This document shows, piece by piece, positions 25,826-34,732 of a DNA stretch of 64,000 nucleotides. The position numbers were made by a program, and so were the translations under genes. Each line of letters opens with the position of its first letter. The first letter of the stretch is position 1. The notes below the pieces were generated by a model. It was not told the DNA's origin. It worked only from the letters and a program-made list of their open reading frames with translations, and made no database searches. The DNA comes from Periweissella cryptocerci (GTDB lineage Bacteria > Bacillota > Bacilli > Lactobacillales > Lactobacillaceae): assembly GCF_004358325.1 (NCBI RefSeq), contig NZ_CP037940.1, positions 434,001 to 498,000 of the forward strand, given 5' to 3'.

Positions 25826-25842
25826 CTTAATTTCAAAAACAA

Positions 25843-26400
25843 TTATATGTTCAACAATTCTTCTTCTTTATCCTTAGCAATGGCATCAATATTCTTAATG
25901 CCGGCATCAGTTGCCTTTTGCACTTGATCTTCTAAATCATGTAAATCATCTTCAGTGATTTCGCTAGCTTTTTGTTGCTTCTTCAAAGTATCCATGGCGT
26001 CACGACGAACGTTACGCACGGAAACTTTAGCATTTTCAGCTTCACCCTTCACGTCCTTAGCTAATTCCTTACGACGTTCTTCCGTCAATTGAGGAATTAC
26101 CAAACGGATTGAAGAACCATCATTTGATGGCGTCAAGCCTAAGTCAGAAGCGTAAATGGCTTTTTCGATTGCGTCCAAAGATGTTTTATCATATGGCGTA
26201 ATCAAAAGCACACGGGCTTCTGGGACTGTGATTGAGGCCATTTGGCTAATTGGTGTCATTGCACCATAGTAGTCAGCTTGAACACGGTTCAAGATACCAG
26301 CATTGGCACGACCGGCACGGATGTTTTGCAAATCACGTTGCAAAGCGTCACCGGCTTTAGTCATGCGTTCTTTCGCATCAGTAATAATTGGGTTAGCCAT
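25843..26400 (-). CDS. frr: Ribosome recycling factor
   Basis: 185 residues, the standard RRF length. The N-terminal helix ([25 protein letters not shown]) and [21 protein letters not shown] segment ([15 protein letters not shown]) are characteristic. With EF-G it splits post-termination ribosomes. It starts 2 nt after the pyrH stop, the usual pyrH-frr arrangement. Confidence 0.97.
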   Translation of the reverse strand: MANPIITDAKERMTKAGDALQRDLQNIRAGRANAGILNRVQADYYGAMTPISQMASITVPEARVLLITPYDKTSLDAIEKAIYASDLGLTPSNDGSSIRLVIPQLTEERRKELAKDVKGEAENAKVSVRNVRRDAMDTLKKQQKASEITEDDLHDLEDQVQKATDAGIKNIDAIAKDKEEELLNI

Positions 26401-26402
26401 TA

Positions 26403-27128
26403 TTATTTTTCTCCTTTAACAGTTGTTCCGATATTTTCACCTTCAACAACACGCTTGATGTTACCTGTTTCGTTGAAGTTAAACACGATCAATGGCATAT
26501 CAGTATCCATTGATAATGAACTAGCAGTAGAATCCATAACTTGCAGACCCTTGCTTAAAATTTCCAAGTGCGTCAAAGTATCAAACTTTTCGGCGTCTGG
26601 GTTAGTGCGTGGATCAGCTGAATAAATACCGTCAACCCCGTTCTTAGCCATCAAAATAGCATCGGCGTTGATTTCAGCTGCACGCAATGCGGCCGTCGTA
26701 TCAGTTGAGAAGTATGGTGAACCAGTCCCAGCAGCAAAAATCACAATGCGGTTCTTTTCCAAGTGACGAACTGCCTTACGACGGATATATGGTTCCGCAA
26801 TTTGGCGCATTTCGATTGAAGTTTGGACACGAGTTGGGACACCAACATTTTCCAAGCTATCTTGCAAGGCTAAGGCGTTCATAACCGTACCAAGCATTCC
26901 AATGTAATCGGCTTGTGAGCGTTCCATACCAAGTTCGGCACCCGCTTCACCACGCCACATATTACCACCACCGACAACGATAGCAATTTCAACACCGAGG
27001 TCGTGCACTTCTTTAATTTCTTCAGCAACTTGCTTCACGAAAATTGGGTTAATCCCACGGACTTGATCGCCGGCGAGGGCTTCACCACTCAACTTCATCA
27101 AAACACGTTTATACTTAATGTCTGCCAT
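26403..27128 (-). CDS. pyrH: UMP kinase
   Basis: 241 residues. The amino-acid-kinase fold motifs are visible: [15 protein letters not shown] at the N terminus, [29 protein letters not shown] and [19 protein letters not shown]. It phosphorylates UMP to UDP; bacterial PyrH is hexameric and regulated by GTP and UTP. It forms the pyrH-frr operon, here separated from tsf by a clear terminator. Confidence 0.97.
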   Translation of the reverse strand: MADIKYKRVLMKLSGEALAGDQVRGINPIFVKQVAEEIKEVHDLGVEIAIVVGGGNMWRGEAGAELGMERSQADYIGMLGTVMNALALQDSLENVGVPTRVQTSIEMRQIAEPYIRRKAVRHLEKNRIVIFAAGTGSPYFSTDTTAALRAAEINADAILMAKNGVDGIYSADPRTNPDAEKFDTLTHLEILSKGLQVMDSTASSLSMDTDMPLIVFNFNETGNIKRVVEGENIGTTVKGEK

Positions 27129-27188
27129 TTGATTATCTGCTCCTTTGATAATTCACTCTACTAGTTAAATCAAGCTACCTTCTTTTCT

Positions 27189-27223
27189 TAAAAAAAGAGG
27201 TGCGCCTGTTTGCGCGCCTCTTT
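27189..27223 (-). terminator. Terminator of rpsB-tsf
   Basis: AGAGGCGCGC and GGCGCACCTCT pair on the minus strand, followed by TTTTTTT. It separates tsf from pyrH. Confidence 0.88.
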
Positions 27224-27238
27224 CTAAAAATCGGTAAA

Positions 27239-28114
27239 TTAGTTGATTTGGCTAGCAACTTCAGCAGCGAAGTCAGTAACCTTCTTTTCCATACCTTCAC
27301 CAACTTCGTAACGTGTGAATGACTTCAATGAGCCGTTCTTAGATGCTACGAACTTAGCAACAGTTTGGTCGCCATCCTTAACGAATGGTTGGTCAGCTAA
27401 TGAGATTTCAGCAAGGAACTTGTTCAAACGACCTTCAACGATCTTTTCCTTAATGTTATCTGGCTTGCCGGCCATGTCTTCAGCGTTCATTTGAACTTCT
27501 TTTTCGTGAGCAACTACATCAGCAGGTACTTCTTCACGAGAAACGTATTGTGGGTTGATGGCTGCAACGTGCATTGCAACGTCCTTAGCAGTTTCTGCAT
27601 CGGCACCGTCAAGCAATACAAGTGATGAAATACGGCCACCCATGTGTGAGTATGCACCGAAGTTTTGGTCATCAGTCTTTTCAACAAGTTCAAAACGACG
27701 GAGTGAAATCTTTTCACCAGTGATTTGAGTAGTGTGGATGATCATTTCGTTCAAAGTTTCATCTTCGCTAACTTGCAATGCAAGCGCAGCATCAACGTCA
27801 GCTGGCTTGAGTTCAACGATAGCGTTTGCAACAGCGTGCAACAAGTCGTTAAATTCTTTGTTACCGGCAACGAAGTCAGTTTCTGAGTTCAATTCAACGA
27901 TTGCAGCAGTGTTACCCTTAGATGCAACGTAAGTCATACCTTCAGCGGCGATACGATCACCCTTCTTGGCAGCCTTAGCCATACCTTTTTCGCGCAAGAA
28001 GTCGATAGCAGCTTGCATATCGCCTTCAACTTGAACAAGGGCCTTCTTGGCGTCCATCATTCCGACACCAGTCTTTTCACGTAATTCTTTAACTTGAGCA
28101 GCAGTAATAGCCAT
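27239..28114 (-). CDS. tsf: Elongation factor Ts
   Basis: 291 residues. [20 protein letters not shown] is the N-terminal UBA-like module, and [15 protein letters not shown] is the core signature that contacts EF-Tu. The protein recharges EF-Tu with GTP. It follows rpsB, with a hairpin between that may lower expression relative to S2. Confidence 0.97.
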   Translation of the reverse strand: MAITAAQVKELREKTGVGMMDAKKALVQVEGDMQAAIDFLREKGMAKAAKKGDRIAAEGMTYVASKGNTAAIVELNSETDFVAGNKEFNDLLHAVANAIVELKPADVDAALALQVSEDETLNEMIIHTTQITGEKISLRRFELVEKTDDQNFGAYSHMGGRISSLVLLDGADAETAKDVAMHVAAINPQYVSREEVPADVVAHEKEVQMNAEDMAGKPDNIKEKIVEGRLNKFLAEISLADQPFVKDGDQTVAKFVASKNGSLKSFTRYEVGEGMEKKVTDFAAEVASQIN

Positions 28115-28217
28115 GAGTAGTTAAATCTCCTTAAGTTTATAATTTATATCGTATCTATTGTACCTTACTTTAGGCCAAAATAGCAGTCTAAAGTTTAATT
28201 CTGTCGTGCTTTTTTCA

Positions 28218-28277
28218 TAAAAATAGGCCGCCACGCGGTTAAACCCCTAAAGGTTCAGCAACAAATGTGGTAGCCTA
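28218..28277 (-). terminator. Hairpin terminator/attenuator between rpsB and tsf
   Basis: TAGGCTACCAC and GTGGCGGCCTA pair on the minus strand, with a nested GAACC/GGGTT-type helix inside, followed by TTTTTATG. It probably allows partial read-through into tsf. Confidence 0.75.
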
Positions 28278-28292
28278 CTTCATAATTAATGA

Positions 28293-29072
28293 TTACTTAG
28301 CTGAGTTGTTACCTTCAACAACAGCAGCAATTTCTTCGATTGATTCAACTGATTGGTCTGCACCAAATGAGTTTTCGTCAACCTTGTCTTCACCTTGGTT
28401 ACCTTCGATGATTGCATCTGCCATCTTAGCAGTGATCAAACGAACGGCACGGATAGCATCATCGTTTGATGGAATCTTAACGTCGATGTCATCTGGATCT
28501 GCGTTAGTATCAACCATAGCTACGATAGGAATGTTCAACTTGTGTGCTTCTTGAACAGCAAGTTGTTCCTTACGTGGGTCAACGATGAAGAGCAAGTCTG
28601 GAACCTTAGGCATATCAGCGATACCACCAAGGAACTTTTCAAGCTTAGCAGTTTGCTTAAGAAGTAATGAAACTTCCTTCTTAGGCAAGCGATCGAAAGT
28701 ACCGTCTTCGGCCATAGCCTTGAGTTCCTTCAAACGTGCAATACGCAATTGAATAGTCTTCCAGTTAGTCAAAGTACCACCCAACCAACGGTGGTTGACG
28801 AAGTATTGACCGGCACGAGTTGCTTCTTCAGCAATCGCGTCTTGAGCTTGCTTCTTAGTACCAACGAAAAGCACAATTGCGCCATCCTTGGCTGCATCGC
28901 GAACGTAGTTGTAAGCTTGGTCAACAAGCTTAACAGTCTTTTGTAAGTCGATGATGTAGATACCGTTACGTTCAGTAAAGATGAATTCCTTCATCTTTGG
29001 GTTCCAGCGACGGGTTTTGTGACCAAAGTGGACACCGGCTTCAAGCAATTGCTTCATTGAGATTACTGCCAT
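28293..29072 (-). CDS. rpsB: 30S ribosomal protein S2
   Basis: 259 residues. [22 protein letters not shown] at the N terminus and the [14 protein letters not shown] and [12 protein letters not shown] blocks are S2 signatures. It has an acidic tail of about 25 residues. GGAGG precedes the start. First gene of rpsB-tsf. Confidence 0.97.
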   Translation of the reverse strand: MAVISMKQLLEAGVHFGHKTRRWNPKMKEFIFTERNGIYIIDLQKTVKLVDQAYNYVRDAAKDGAIVLFVGTKKQAQDAIAEEATRAGQYFVNHRWLGGTLTNWKTIQLRIARLKELKAMAEDGTFDRLPKKEVSLLLKQTAKLEKFLGGIADMPKVPDLLFIVDPRKEQLAVQEAHKLNIPIVAMVDTNADPDDIDVKIPSNDDAIRAVRLITAKMADAIIEGNQGEDKVDENSFGADQSVESIEEIAAVVEGNNSAK

Positions 29073-29230
29073 GAGTAATTTCCTCCAGAAATTTGTTTAT
29101 TCCTCCCCTAGCCGCACTTGTCGCTGGACGATCGCTCGCAACCCAGTCAACATTAGCTAAGGTGTGAATTGGCTTTTTAACACCGAAAAATAGTTTATCA
29201 AATATTTACCGCCTGCGCAAGTCTTTTTTC

Positions 29231-29524
29231 TTATTTGCGGTGCGCGAAGCGTTGCACATCCACGCCATGCTCAGCGAGGTAGCCCACTTTCTTTTCCCGG
29301 AGTTGGTGTTTAAAGTGCCACTCAGCCGATAACGCATCATGTTTATTATCAAACGCTTCCGCATAAATCAATTCGAGGGGGTGTTTACTTTTTATTTTAG
29401 TGAATTTAGCCCCCTTAAATGCTTGGTGGGCTGCAAAACGTTTGCCGACGTCATCGGTAAAGCCCCCGTACAAAGTTTTGTCGGCAGCGAGGATGACGTA
29501 AAAATAATATGGTTTATTCGCCAT
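29231..29524 (-). CDS. GIY-YIG nuclease-domain protein (YazA-like)
   Basis: About 97 residues from ATG 29524 (an upstream ATG at 29536 is possible). The single GIY-YIG domain reads YYFYVILAADKTLYGGFTDDVGKRFAAH, then KFTKIKSKHPLELIYAE and SAEWHFKHQLREKK, with the conserved Arg and Glu. UPF0213/YazA proteins have this layout. The gene overlaps the end of the trmN6-like MTase by 11 nt, the same pairing as yabB-yazA in Bacillus. No biochemical role is established. Confidence 0.88.
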   Translation of the reverse strand: MANKPYYFYVILAADKTLYGGFTDDVGKRFAAHQAFKGAKFTKIKSKHPLELIYAEAFDNKHDALSAEWHFKHQLREKKVGYLAEHGVDVQRFAHRK

Positions 29525-30266
29525 ATAAAGCCTCATGGACGTGTTTCGTGTATGATCCGTCAGCATTGTACACAATCAATGGTTCGAGGTAACGGACACC
29601 ACCTGGGCGGCCATCTTTGATTGCTTCGACTAACACCATGTTAGCTTCGCGGTCAATTTTGGAATGCACCATCTGAATACGCTTAGGTGCCAAGCGGTGC
29701 GCGCGCAACTCATCAATCAAATCTAAGAAGCGATCGGGCCGGTGGACAAAATAAACCTTACCATTCGTCTTGAGTAATCGACTGGCCACATCCGTGATTG
29801 TTGCTAAATTGGTTTTGATTTCGTGGCGTGCGATGGCCAAGTGTTCATTCGGATTTTTTGTCGATTGAGGTTCATCCACAAAATATGGTGGATTACAGAG
29901 CACTGTTTCAGCGGCACTCGGCTTAATATGCTCGAGCGTATCGGCTAAATCAATATTCAATACGTTCATGCGCCCATCTAAATCATTCAAGACAATTGAC
30001 CGTTGGGCCATGTCCGCCAAACGGGGCTGAATTTCCACTTCGGTAATTGTGCCGGCGGCTTTCTTGGCAAAAAACAGTCCCACTGCCCCATTGCCCGCAC
30101 ATAAATCCACTGTCAAACCATGACCACCTTTGGGCGCTTTGGCAAATTCGGACAGTAAGACGGCATCCAATGAAAAAGAAAACACCGCATCACTTTGAAT
30201 TATTTTGACATCTTTACTATATAATTGATCAATCCGTTCGTCCGCATTTAATTTAATTTCTGCCAT
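29514..30266 (-). CDS. tRNA1(Val) adenine(37)-N6-methyltransferase-like protein
   Basis: 250 residues. The Rossmann-fold SAM motif is TVDLCAGNGAVGLFFAKK, and the N6-adenine catalytic motif is LCNPPYFVDEP. The N-terminal INADERIDQL-type region (LNADERIDQLYSKDVKIIQSD) is usual for the TrmN6/YabB family, which methylates A37 of tRNA. It is the upstream partner of the GIY-YIG gene. Confidence 0.9.
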   Translation of the reverse strand: MAEIKLNADERIDQLYSKDVKIIQSDAVFSFSLDAVLLSEFAKAPKGGHGLTVDLCAGNGAVGLFFAKKAAGTITEVEIQPRLADMAQRSIVLNDLDGRMNVLNIDLADTLEHIKPSAAETVLCNPPYFVDEPQSTKNPNEHLAIARHEIKTNLATITDVASRLLKTNGKVYFVHRPDRFLDLIDELRAHRLAPKRIQMVHSKIDREANMVLVEAIKDGRPGGVRYLEPLIVYNADGSYTKHVHEALYGE

Positions 30267-30352
30267 CTGATATTATTCCTTACTTGCTTTACTACCTGAA
30301 ATTTTGCATACTTAACGTTAAATATGAATTACTTTTAAAAAGGAGTGTGAAT

Positions 30353-30997
30353 ATGCTTTATTCATTTTTGCGCGGTTTTGCTCGCGCCCTGTTATATATT
30401 ATCAATGGAAAACCTCAAATTCGCAACTACGATAAATTACCCGAAGGTACTTATATCTTAGCCGGTCCACACCGGACTTGGTGGGATCCAATTTACTTTG
30501 CGTTAGCCGCGGCTCCATTGAAATTTAGTTTCATGGCTAAAATCGAATTATTCAAGAACCCCATCCTAAAATGGATTCTCGTTGGCGCTAATGCCTTCCC
30601 CGTTGACCGAGCTAATCCTGGTCCATCAGTGATTAAAACTCCCGTCAAGAACTTGAAAAGCGGCGATCTCGGCTTGATTATCTTCCCTAGTGGTTCGCGT
30701 CACAGTAACGACATCAAGTCTGGTGCCATGATGATTGCGAAATTATCTGGCAAACCAATCGTGCCCATTGTCTATCAAGGACCTTTGACATTTGGCGGCC
30801 TGTTCAAGCGTAACAACGTTGAGTTGAACTTTGGTGATCCCATTTACATCGATCGCCGTGACAAATTAACGGAAGCGCGCGTCGAAGAAATCGGAGCTCA
30901 AATGCAAACCGCCTTTGACGCCTTGGATAAAGAGCTGAATCCGGATTTCGTTTACGTTGACCAACACCCCGAAAAAGCGAAAATCCCCGAAGAATAA
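30353..30997 (+). CDS. plsC: 1-acyl-sn-glycerol-3-phosphate acyltransferase (PlsC)
   Basis: 214 residues from ATG 30353, preceded by AGGAG; the frame is open upstream to 30284 but without a ribosome-binding site. The acyltransferase motif I is PHRTWWDP (H-x4-D). Motif III is a variant, FPSGSRHSND, where EGTR is more usual, and NAFPVDR and PIVPIVYQGP are also present. It makes phosphatidic acid at the membrane. Divergent from trmN6. Confidence 0.9.
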   Translation: MLYSFLRGFARALLYIINGKPQIRNYDKLPEGTYILAGPHRTWWDPIYFALAAAPLKFSFMAKIELFKNPILKWILVGANAFPVDRANPGPSVIKTPVKNLKSGDLGLIIFPSGSRHSNDIKSGAMMIAKLSGKPIVPIVYQGPLTFGGLFKRNNVELNFGDPIYIDRRDKLTEARVEEIGAQMQTAFDALDKELNPDFVYVDQHPEKAKIPEE

Positions 30998-31036
30998 CTG
31001 GTTACGTACCATGTTAACCACACGCATATTATAAAT

Positions 31037-31068
31037 AAAAAGCCATGACTTAGCGTCGTGGCTTTTTT
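31037..31068. terminator. Bidirectional terminator between plsC and yneF
   Basis: AGCCATGAC (31041-31049) pairs with GTCGTGGCT (31055-31063), with A tract before and T tract after, so it serves the two convergent genes. Confidence 0.85.
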
Positions 31069-31075
31069 ATTTATC

Positions 31076-31291
31076 TTACTTGTTGTTACGCATAGATGCC
31101 ATAACTTGGTTCAAACGCTTTTGTGAAGGTGTTTGACCCATTGAAATCATCATTGAGCGAATCATGTCTTCGGAAATTGGTGGGTTCTTCTTCAAGTAAG
31201 TTTCCATATACTTACGAGCAATGAAGAAGCCAGCAACTAAACCGACAATCAAAGCAACGACAATTAATACGATTGCGAGCGCTGTATTCAT
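31076..31291 (-). CDS. yneF: YneF family protein (UPF0154)
   Basis: 71 residues with one N-terminal membrane helix ([26 protein letters not shown]) and a conserved cytoplasmic part ([30 protein letters not shown]). This is the exact YneF pattern and size. The function is unknown; the family sits close to lexA and DUF896 genes in Firmicutes, as here. Confidence 0.93.
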   Translation of the reverse strand: MNTALAIVLIVVALIVGLVAGFFIARKYMETYLKKNPPISEDMIRSMMISMGQTPSQKRLNQVMASMRNNK

Positions 31292-31346
31292 GTCTTTTCT
31301 CCTACATTTTAAAGTTCATATTCTAGTTTACTTTATTCTAACACAG

Positions 31347-31374
31347 AAAAAAAGGGCTAATCGTCCCGTAGCCC
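31347..31374 (-). terminator. Terminator of lexA-DUF896 overlapping the DUF896 stop
   Basis: GGGCTA and TAGCCC pair on the minus strand with TTTTTTT after. The stem begins within the last codons of the DUF896 gene. Confidence 0.75.
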
Positions 31375-31596
31375 TTTCTTTCGTTGAATTTCACGTACTT
31401 TTTCAGGGGTAACTTCTTTGCCGTTATCGTCGAAGACTTGCATCATTTCAACTTGTGAACGGAAAGACTTCCGAAAGTTTTCCAAAAACTCTTCACGCAA
31501 TGCTTGCCGTTCCAGTTCTTCACCTTCAGTTAAGCCTTCTTTTTTACGTTTTGCACCTAATTCGTTAATTCGTTGGCGTAACTTTTCTGCTTCCAA
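31357..31596 (-). CDS. DUF896 domain protein (YnzC-like)
   Basis: 79 residues. RQRINELGAKRKKEGLTEGE, then RQALREEFLENFRKSF and EVTPEKVREIQRKKGLRD match DUF896 over its full length. YnzC is a helical hairpin; its gene is part of the LexA regulon in Bacillus (yneA-yneB-ynzC) and often lies beside lexA, as here (gap 21 nt, same strand). The function is not known. Confidence 0.92.
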   Translation of the reverse strand: MEAEKLRQRINELGAKRKKEGLTEGEELERQALREEFLENFRKSFRSQVEMMQVFDDNGKEVTPEKVREIQRKKGLRDD

Positions 31597-31617
31597 AGTC
31601 AGGACCTCCTATTGTTA

Positions 31618-32247
31618 TTAATAGACTGAATTCCGGTATAAGCCAACCACTTTACCTAAAACCGTGACATCCGTCAAAATAATTGGCGCCATCGTGTCGT
31701 TTTCCGGTTGTAAGCGGAAGTGATCACTTTCCTTGAAGAAGCGCTTAACAGTTGCTTCATCCGTGTCGGTCATTGCGACCACAATATCACCATTATCAGC
31801 ATGATCTTGCTTACGGACGATGACCTTATCACCATCGAGAATACCAATATTAATCATTGATGTTCCCCGCACGTTGAGCATGAATAAATCGCCATCATAC
31901 GCTTCTAAATCACTAGGCAATGGAAAGAACTCATTCGTCCGTTCTTCAACGGCCAAGATTGGTTCCCCTGCCGTAACGACCCCTAAGACCGGAATCTTAC
32001 CTGGCGTTGCTGAAACCCCAAGCATTTCAAGGCCTGGTGGTGTGATTTCAATCGCCCGGGGTTTTGTTGGATCCTTTTTTAAGTAACCCTTTTTTTGTAG
32101 GCGGTCAATATGGCCATGGACCGTTGATGTTGATGATAAGCCGACCGCTTCACCAATTTCACGGACTGTTGGCGGATAACCTTTTTGTGATTGCTTCTCA
32201 TAAATAAATCGAAGCACTTCCATTTGTTTGCTTTCGCCGCGTACCAT
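31618..32247 (-). CDS. lexA: LexA repressor
   Basis: 209 residues. The N-terminal winged helix ([19 protein letters not shown] to [16 protein letters not shown]) binds SOS boxes. The C-terminal S24 peptidase domain has the Ala-Gly cleavage site in [14 protein letters not shown], the catalytic Ser in [10 protein letters not shown] and Lys in [16 protein letters not shown]. RecA-induced self-cleavage lifts repression. The gene has a near-consensus promoter with a palindromic operator candidate, and DUF896 follows in the same transcript. Confidence 0.96.
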   Translation of the reverse strand: MVRGESKQMEVLRFIYEKQSQKGYPPTVREIGEAVGLSSTSTVHGHIDRLQKKGYLKKDPTKPRAIEITPPGLEMLGVSATPGKIPVLGVVTAGEPILAVEERTNEFFPLPSDLEAYDGDLFMLNVRGTSMINIGILDGDKVIVRKQDHADNGDIVVAMTDTDEATVKRFFKESDHFRLQPENDTMAPIILTDVTVLGKVVGLYRNSVY

Positions 32248-32289
32248 GCGATCACCTCTTTCACTGTTTTCAGTTCATCTATTATTTAT

Positions 32290-32330
32290 AGTATACCGAA
32301 TAGTGAAGAACATTTCAAACGAACGTTCGT
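32290..32330 (-). promoter_or_regulatory. lexA promoter with LexA-type palindrome
   Basis: -35 TTGAAA (32313-32318), 17-nt spacer and -10 TATACT (32290-32295). The 12-bp perfect palindrome ACGAACGTTCGT (32319-32330) touches the -35. The Gram-positive SOS box is CGAACN4GTTCG; CGAAC-GTTC-GTTAT fits with one mismatch in its core, so autoregulation is likely. Confidence 0.7.
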
Positions 32331-32388
32331 TATTTGTTCGATATTTTTTGCATAAACAGCTAATACTCGTTCTAAAATTACGAACACG

Positions 32389-32745
32389 TTAGCTTTCAGC
32401 GTCCTCAAGTACGTAATCGCTGTAGTAAGTCTCGATAAATTGTTCGAGGTTCATTGGCTTAGCTGGCAAAATTTGGCGACTATTAACTTCTGGGTTCCCC
32501 GTAAAGGTAATTTCATCAATTAATTCATAAACATCAATCACTTTGCCAACAACATCATACACTTTTTGCCCGTCTTCTTCATACGCTGGACTAAGTTGTG
32601 TCTTTTCGGCTAATTCCCGCAAGTAAGCCACGTCTTCAGCCTGTGTTTCATCTAAATCTGCCAAAAAAGTAATGACATCAAAAAACGGTTCTGGTTCATT
32701 GCCAACCATCGATTGCGTCACAATCGTAACTGCGTGTGTACTCAT
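32389..32745 (-). CDS. Conserved acidic hypothetical protein
   Basis: 118 residues, strongly acidic, with mixed α/β pattern: HAVTIVTQSMVG strand at the start, EDVAYLRELAEKT helix, KVYDVVGKVIDVYELIDEI, then NSRQILP and a helical, acidic C terminus. The arrangement of a short beta strand, helix and a VIDVYEL segment recalls small DUF4288-like proteins, but I do not trust that match. It has an ATG at 32745 after a GAGGAAAAA site. Between lexA and repeat elements; no operon partner. Confidence 0.65.
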   Translation of the reverse strand: MSTHAVTIVTQSMVGNEPEPFFDVITFLADLDETQAEDVAYLRELAEKTQLSPAYEEDGQKVYDVVGKVIDVYELIDEITFTGNPEVNSRQILPAKPMNLEQFIETYYSDYVLEDAES

Positions 32746-32787
32746 AAATTTTTCCTCTTCTTTTTAAATGTTGCTTCTATAGTTTCC

Positions 32788-33060
32788 AGCGTGGTGCGCT
32801 AAGTGATTTACTATTTATTCTAGCGCGGGATTTGGATATGTGTCTCAGTTCGATTCCCACTACGAGGCTGGAACCAGTCTGGACACCGTGATGGAAGACA
32901 AGCATTTGAAGCCACAGTGCGGTCTTCAAATGTTTGCGAAGCTTGGTTCGCTAACGCGGTAACCATCTTCACAAATCCATAATCAGTAACCAAACCCGTT
33001 ACTGATTATGCCATCACGGTGCGAGCTAAAGTCCAGCCTCTTCGTTAATTTGAGTAGGCA
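32788..33060. repeat. Mosaic of repeat ends around a large folded structure
   Basis: Begins with a repeat 3' arm (CAGCGTGGTGCGCTAAGTGATTTACT) shown at 32788-32813, followed by a stretch like the long-form 5' module (TTTATTCTAGCGCGG). From 32864 to 33040 it forms its own closed structure, listed separately. It looks like a chimera formed by recombination or deletion between copies of the repeat family. Confidence 0.6.
32864..33040 (+). ncRNA. Unique multi-helix structured element
   Basis: GAGGCTGGA (32864-32872) pairs perfectly with TCCAGCCTC (33032-33040), and ACCGTGATGG (32884-32893) with CCATCACGGT (33011-33020), closing the whole. Inside are CATTTGAAG/CTTCAAATG (32903-32911 with 32924-32932), GCGAA/TTCGC (32936-32940 with 32947-32951) and an 11-bp TAATCAGTAAC/GTTACTGATTA (32980-32990 with 32998-33008). 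The amount of exact pairing over 177 nt is far beyond chance. I do not recognise it as RNase P RNA, tmRNA, 6S or SRP RNA. Transcription is unproven. Confidence 0.6.
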
Positions 33061-33129
33061 GTCTGACTAGTAATATGCCCTAATCCTTGTCGCTGCAAGT
33101 TTAGCAGTAATCAATAATTCCACACTTAT

Positions 33130-33517
33130 CTAGCGGAGTGACTGAAAATCACTTTGTGGCCGGCAGGCTTTACACCGAAATGGGACGTGACACCACGTGT
33201 CGGGTTTGTCGCTGAGGGTAGAGCCGACCGGGCCTTATTTGTCCAGCGTAGCTACAAATGTGAGCAGTCTTTTGGCTTTAGCCATTAGACTGCCAGCTAT
33301 CCCGAATTGCCCAAGACAGACATCCAGCCTGCAAGGCTAATCTAATCGCGTTAGGATTAGATTCAGTATTTTGTGCAACAAAATGCTGGGATGTTTTGCG
33401 TTGCCGGTTCGCAGGCATAAGCACATACTGGCTTGGGAGGTTGCTTCCAGCGTGGTGCGCCAAGTAATTTACTGGCACGCAGTGGCCAGTGGCCAATTTT
33501 ATTCAATCCCACGTCAG
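33130..33517 (+). repeat. Structured intergenic repeat, copy 4 (diverged, with module)
   Basis: Forward orientation. The 5' half has diverged (TCACTTTGTG instead of TTACTTGGCG), while the 3' half matches copy 3 closely and carries the same ~115-nt hairpin module. The last stem pairs CCCAAG with CTTGGG, a third compensated version. The end shows a tandem duplication of CAGTGGC. It lies between the acidic hypothetical gene and the DUF1292 gene. Confidence 0.8.
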
Positions 33518-33555
33518 ACGAAATGGGGCCCACACTTTGCTAACAAAGTGTGCAA

Positions 33556-33584
33556 AGAAAAAGGATTCGCATCACTGCAAATCC
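33556..33584 (-). terminator. Terminator of the alaS-DUF1292 cluster
   Basis: AGGATT and AATCCT pair on the minus strand with TTTTTC after. A second perfect hairpin (CACACTTTG with CAAAGTGTG) lies just downstream. Confidence 0.7.
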
Positions 33585-33598
33585 TGATTCACTGTTAA

Positions 33599-33919
33599 TT
33601 AAGCTTCGAAGTTGTCATCATCGTCGAGGAAAGTGTTCAACACCTCTTCAACCATTGCCCATTCTTCGTCGTCTTCGATTGGTTGCAAGTCGCCTTCAGT
33701 TGCTTCGCCGTCTTCATCAGGGTTAAATGCAAAGGCTTGGATATCAACTTCTTCGTCTTCTTGAGTACCTTCTGGATAAAGCAAGATGTATGACTTACCG
33801 GCAAACTTGTTGTCAGTATCGTCTTCATCAGCAGTAAATGTAAACAACACGTTAAAGAGTTGTTCCGCACCATCTTCATCAACTAAGGTGATTTGTTGTT
33901 CTTCTGGTTCTTGAGCCAT
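33599..33919 (-). CDS. DUF1292 domain protein (YrzB-like)
   Basis: 106 residues, very acidic. [30 protein letters not shown] and the final acidic [11 protein letters not shown] region match DUF1292 proteins. These small proteins are encoded after ruvX in most Firmicutes and their role is unknown. ATG 33919 lies 15 nt after the ruvX stop, so it is the last gene of the ireB-ruvX unit. Confidence 0.92.
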   Translation of the reverse strand: MAQEPEEQQITLVDEDGAEQLFNVLFTFTADEDDTDNKFAGKSYILLYPEGTQEDEEVDIQAFAFNPDEDGEATEGDLQPIEDDEEWAMVEEVLNTFLDDDDNFEA

Positions 33920-33934
33920 GGGGTTTCTTCCTCA

Positions 33935-34369
33935 CTATTTCGTTAATTTACCGTTAGCATCCAAATAATTTTGGAGAATTAAGCTAGCGGCGAGTTTATC
34001 AATAACTTGCTTGCGTTTCTTACGCGAAGTATCAGCTTCTTCAATTAACATGCGTTCCGCTTCAACCGTTGTTAAGCGTTCATCGATAAAATCGACGGGC
34101 AAGCCAAAAGTTTCGACTAATAAATCACCATAAGCCTTGGATGCCTCAGCACGAGGTCCCAAGCTGTTGTTCATGTTCTTTGGTAAACCCAACACAAAAC
34201 CAGATGGCTTGTATTCAGCAACCAATTCTTTCATTCGGTCAATTCCGAATTCTTTTTCATCCTCATTAATGCGGATGATTTCCACGCCCTGTGCGGTCCA
34301 TCCCATGATATCACTAACCGCAATTCCGACCGTGCGTGAGCCGATGTCTAATCCTAGTAAACGACTCAC
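33935..34369 (-). CDS. ruvX: Holliday junction resolvase-like RuvX (YqgF)
   Basis: 144 residues of RNase H fold. [20 protein letters not shown] carries the first acidic catalytic residue, [14 protein letters not shown] follows, and [19 protein letters not shown] holds the others. YqgF-type proteins act on rRNA maturation and possibly on branched DNA. It overlaps the end of ireB by 4 nt, giving translational coupling. Confidence 0.95.
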   Translation of the reverse strand: MSRLLGLDIGSRTVGIAVSDIMGWTAQGVEIIRINEDEKEFGIDRMKELVAEYKPSGFVLGLPKNMNNSLGPRAEASKAYGDLLVETFGLPVDFIDERLTTVEAERMLIEEADTSRKKRKQVIDKLAASLILQNYLDANGKLTK

Positions 34370-34617
34370 TTACTCAAGTAACTCTTCACAAGCTCTTCGA
34401 TGATTTCATCGCGCTCGTGCTTACGAATTAAATTACGTGCATCATTCAAACGTGGGATGTAAGCAGGATCACCAGAAATTAAGTAACCAACAATTTGGTT
34501 AATTGGGTTATAACCCTTTTCTTCGAGTGCCTTGTATACCGTTTGTAATGTTTCATGCACGTCTTTGGGTTGTTCATTGCCAAAATTGAATAAGGCTGTC
34601 TTGTCTAACGAACTCAT
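34366..34617 (-). CDS. ireB: IreB family regulatory phosphoprotein
   Basis: 83 residues from the ATG at 34617, preceded by GGAGG; the ORF extends 6 codons further but that part includes the ribosome-binding site. [12 protein letters not shown] at the start and [24 protein letters not shown] to [11 protein letters not shown] match UPF0297/IreB. In Enterococcus IreB is a substrate of the IreK kinase and affects cephalosporin resistance. It is part of the alaS-ireB-ruvX-DUF1292 order usual in Firmicutes. Confidence 0.93.
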   Translation of the reverse strand: MSSLDKTALFNFGNEQPKDVHETLQTVYKALEEKGYNPINQIVGYLISGDPAYIPRLNDARNLIRKHERDEIIEELVKSYLSK

Positions 34618-34732
34618 TTGGCTACCTCCAGACAAAAAACTTTGATATTTGTAATTGTAAACGTAATCATAAGTAAAGTATAGCCCAATCGCTTAGGATT
34701 ACCTTTCATTTTGATTACAAAAGATTGAAGAT

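Noticed and set aside
32840-32870. tRNA-like T-arm (GTTCGATTCC)
   Set aside because: No acceptor stem, anticodon arm or D arm can be formed around it, so it is not a tRNA gene.
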